Below, one piece after another: positions 60,797 through 64,000 of a stretch of 64,000 nucleotides of DNA. The stretch is taken from assembly GCF_003589595.1 (NCBI RefSeq), contig NW_020654748.1, positions 3,519,565 through 3,583,564 of the forward strand, written 5' to 3'. How positions within the stretch are numbered: the first letter of the stretch is position 1; every line of letters starts with the position of its first letter. The notes below the pieces were generated by a model that was given only the letters and a program-made list of their open reading frames with translations, did no database searches and was not told where the DNA came from. Position numbers and translations under genes: made by a program. This DNA is from Hyposmocoma kahamanoa (lineage: Eukaryota; Arthropoda; Insecta; Lepidoptera; Cosmopterigidae).

Positions 60797-61234
60797 CTCC
60801 CACGTAAAGTATCGTATGTCGAAATTGCCAAGTTTACAGGGAGCGTTTTAAAGTTTTGAATAACACGTGACTTTAGCATTTCTCAGTTTTAATCAGCAAG
60901 GCTAGTTAATCACATAGAGTATTATAAAATCCTAGATATCGGTTAGATGAACAACCACAATTTGTTATAATTTTACACTCACGCGGATGTGCGTCAACAA
61001 GGGGGTAAACTAAAGTGAGACTGGGCGGGTCGGGTGACAGTATAAAATTATAAAACAAATTGTGGCTGTTCATCTGATCGATATCTAGGATTTTATAATA
61101 CTCTATGTACGTAACGAGCTTTGCCGAATAAAACTGAGAAATGCTAGTCACAATGCTCATTCCAGTAAATACAAAACTTTAAAACGCTCCCCTGTAAACT
61201 TGGCAATTTCGACATACGATACTTTACGTAGGAG
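60797..61234. mobile_element. 440-bp foldback next to the unknown gene
   Basis: The arms ctcccacgtaaagtatcgta(tgtcgaaattgcc…) and …ggcaatttcgacatacgata(ctttacgtaggag) pair over most of about 190 bp each, with small indels. The inner arms include acatagagtattataaaatc and gatatctaggattttataat. The loop is about 60 bp. Confidence 0.9.
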
Positions 61235-62115
61235 GAGTCGCAACTCACCGTGAATACAAGAACATTGGACAGATTTTAAAAATAACATTGTCTTCAAAAG
61301 TAGGCCTAAATTTAAATTTATAATTTTAAGTGCGATAGCGACCTCTCTGTGAATAGAATGAAAATCGTTAGAAAAGGAAAACTATTGTATGACTAAAACT
61401 TCTCGGTTTCATCACAGGTCAGTTTATGGATATACTCCACTACTTGATGTTTGCGTTCTCTTTTGTTTAACGTATGTATATCCTTTGCATTATTAATTTT
61501 ACTGTGTAGATGTGTACATAAAAAGCAATAATGTTTATTTACATTTTTATGTTTAATTTTTTTACACGTTGAAACCATTTAGATAAAGCAGTGTCGATAT
61601 AAACTGGTAAAAACAAGGTACTACATCAAATTGTGAACACCAATGTAGGAAGGAACATAAACATGATGAGGATTCATTTCCAATACGATTGAGATACCAG
61701 TTAAAAGAAATTAGCATTCTTCCACTGCCTTCACAACATTTGAATGAAAATAAATAAATATGTGTTAAGAAAAACGGTTTCGTTTTCATGAAAATAGTGA
61801 CAGAAATAATACCAACACGAAAAATGGAAAAGTTAATGTTCTTGACAGTGGTCTTCGCAAGTTCGTTGATGGTAAAAATTTGCCATTTACGAATAAAACT
61901 ATTGTGAAACAAAAGCTATATACAAAACGTTAGGCAAGGGTATACATACAGCTTCGGAGTATTAGAATCAAATATCTATTTACAAATAGAACTTCTTAAG
62001 TTTAAGTTTCTTAAGTTTATCTCTTGTACATTTCAGGGGAATCTGTATTGCTTACATTGAAATAATGATATTTTTAATTTGAAATAATTTATTACGTAGC
62101 GTCTTATACATTTTA
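61235..62115. other. Non-genic stretch
   Basis: The 116-codon - strand frame at 61562-61912 is AT-driven and not recognised. cgtgaatacaagaacattgg next to a possible donor (61249) might be an exon edge but has no matching acceptor. Confidence 0.4.
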
Positions 62116-62700
62116 GACGACCTCAGTGGCCTAAGGGCGCGTCCCCAGTATGTCGTTATGTAACATTTTATTTATCGTTGGATGACTGTCGCGTATAGCC
62201 TGTCCCCATATCACGACTATCTGTCGTGACTGTCGTGATCGTGACGACAATTTATCCGTTCACGGCAGCCGCCTTGTCGTTTGCACAACAGAAACGTTTA
62301 AAGCTGCGATTATCTATGTCGGACGACTGTCGTTCTAGCTCTTCCCATAGTCTCGACAGCCTGTCGTCGTAACGTTAAAAAGTCGTGAACGACAGTCAAT
62401 CGTGTTGTTCTTTGCGTGAACAACTTTATTTAAATATACAAACCACGACACTTTAAATTGCACATGACTATCTGTCGTGACAATATAATGGGAACGCGCC
62501 CTCACGGTTTACACTCTGGGCGCTGGATGCAGAGGTTCCGAGTTCTATTTACGGTAGGACCATTTGGGGAATGAACTTTTCTAAACTGGTTCTGGTCTGG
62601 GTGGTCTGCGAAGTGCCCCAAAGTGAATTCCGTTGCTGTGATACTCATAACACTGGGAAATCCCTCGTTTAACTCCAGGCAATTGGTGTGGTTCTCTGGC
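62116..62700 (+). mobile_element. SINE-C-like copy split by a MITE
   Basis: gacgacctcagtggc then, after the MITE, cacggtttacactctgggcg, ctggatgcagagg, cttttctaaactggttctgg and gtgaattccgttgctgtgat. It follows the 46609 copy. Confidence 0.7.
62135..62501. mobile_element. Harbinger-like MITE H3 (367 bp)
   Basis: The ends gggcgcgtccccagta and taatgggaacgcgccc are flanked by TAA and TCA (62132-62134, 62502-62504), a TNA-type site with one change. The interior is rich in tgtcgtgac/gacgacag motifs in both orientations. Confidence 0.82.
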
Positions 62701-64000
62701 ACATTATATTTATGAAGACAGTTTCGCAAACGCATTTCAGAGGGCATGAACTAGGCTCTTGTACGTACGGATGTACGAAGGGCCGCAGAAAAGTGATCTA
62801 CCTAAGTACGAAACAAAAGACGACTATGGCTACTTTTTATTTCAACGTCCCAGTAAGTGTAATGCCTTTATTACATTTGAAAGGGATTTCGTACTGTTAA
62901 TACAATAGTGTATTAACTCAAAAAGTGGACTTTCTGAGAATCAATGAAAAACTAATTCGTCATTGTAATAGTAGTGCGATTTATTAGAAAGGGACACAAG
63001 TCTATTTAAAAAAATAGTTGCATATTTTTAAACATTTTGTTTTTTCTTCCGACATGTACGAAACGTATTAAATAAAAGAGTGTCGGTAATTTTGCAAAAG
63101 AAAATTAACAGCGAATATGTCACGATAGTAGCCAGTATCATTTTTAAATTGCAAATAGTAAAAAAAAAGGTTACTTTTCAGCAGTTTGCGTAAACGCACG
63201 CAGAGTTATGAAATTAAGGTATTATGCATATGGTCGTTCAAAATTCAAAAGGCCGTACGCATGTAATTGAAAATATGAAGTGTTTATTATAATACAAGTA
63301 GGACACAACAAGTGGCAGTACTATGAATATTATGATGTATACCATTAAATAACAACAGCTTGAGTACTCATGAAGTGGCGCAGATTGCCTCGGTAAATAA
63401 TATAAGTATTTGATTATTTCCTTTTAAGTACTTATTTTGCGAACCGTGACTGAAAACTTAGTCATGCACATGAATAAATACAAGCCGGAAAACTTCATTT
63501 CTATTGAAATGTGTTGAAGGGAATTAATTCCCTTTACAATAAGCATCAGAGAAACGAAATTCACACAAGTGTATATTATCTAGAACAGATTAGAATCATA
63601 TAGAAAAGTTAATATCTCAAAATTGTTCCTACCGGGAATAGAATCTCAGACCTCACCCAGCGCTCACAGCACAAAGCCTTTGAGCCACTGAGGTCATCAT
63701 TGTTTGTGGAGGTTTGCAAACGTGATAAGAATTTAAGCTCGAGTCGCAGGCAAGGCTTTAATTGTAATGATTTTCCAATACATTTCTTTTCAAAATATAT
63801 ATTTATATATTTTGAAATTCATTATTTTCATGTCAAACATAAAAATCTAAGAGAGTATTGGACAGGTATCGAGAAATAAATGCTTAAAAATATTAAAATA
63901 CACACAAATTAGCAATCAAATATGTACAAATTCGTTAAAAAATAAAATAGGCGCATTCAGAAATCTAGACTTTTCAAAAATACTCCAATATTTGCTTACG
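62701..64000. other. Non-genic stretch
   Basis: A reverse SINE-C-like start (gagccactgaggtcatc with cccagcgctcacag) lies at 63640-63700. No exon recognised. Confidence 0.4.

Noticed and set aside
61562..61912. 116-residue - strand frame as a receptor-like gene
   Set aside because: Composition follows the AT-rich DNA, there are no recognisable motifs or splice signals, and no support from neighbours.

Overview
The window looks like a piece of an insect nuclear genome, most likely a moth or butterfly. This is inferred from AT-rich DNA, short GT-AG exons in long introns, an insect-type GH13 maltase, and very dense SINE, MITE and non-LTR debris. It contains no prokaryotic gene organisation, and most open frames are chance frames. 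One 400-base run of N (16352-16751) marks an assembly gap.

Four host genes can be supported. (1) The C-terminal 149 residues of a Rho-family GTPase of the RhoU/RhoV (Wrch/Chp) type lie in three + strand exons between 15106 and 25411; the P-loop exon is not visible. (2) A complete two-exon POLE4 gene (DNA polymerase epsilon histone-fold subunit, 151 aa) lies on the + strand at 29651-31472. (3) A complete 12-exon secreted maltase/alpha-glucosidase (577 aa) lies on the - strand from 48349 down to 31919. All splice phases join, and all GH13 catalytic motifs are present. POLE4 and the maltase are convergent, with stop codons about 450 bp apart. (4) Two - strand exons at 60740-60385 look like the C-terminus of an unrecognised Q/K/R-rich protein. 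A possible small secreted ORF at 57922-58296 is much weaker.

The rest is mobile-element sequence. It includes a SINE-like family with about 12 copies, a tRNA-like SINE family, a third SINE-like family, a roughly 450-bp 'GACTTC' repeat with many copies concentrated in the maltase introns, and 3' fragments of non-LTR retrotransposons. There are several families of terminal-inverted-repeat MITEs. Their target-site duplications can be read directly: TNA for three Harbinger-like families, 8 bp for an hAT-like family, and TTAA for a piggyBac-like one. Many inserts are nested, and in several cases the window holds both the filled and the unfilled version of the same site.

I found no new multi-gene system. 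The most informative material is the internally self-documented transposition history, several long foldback structures inside introns, and the non-CAAX cysteine tail of the Rho GTPase.
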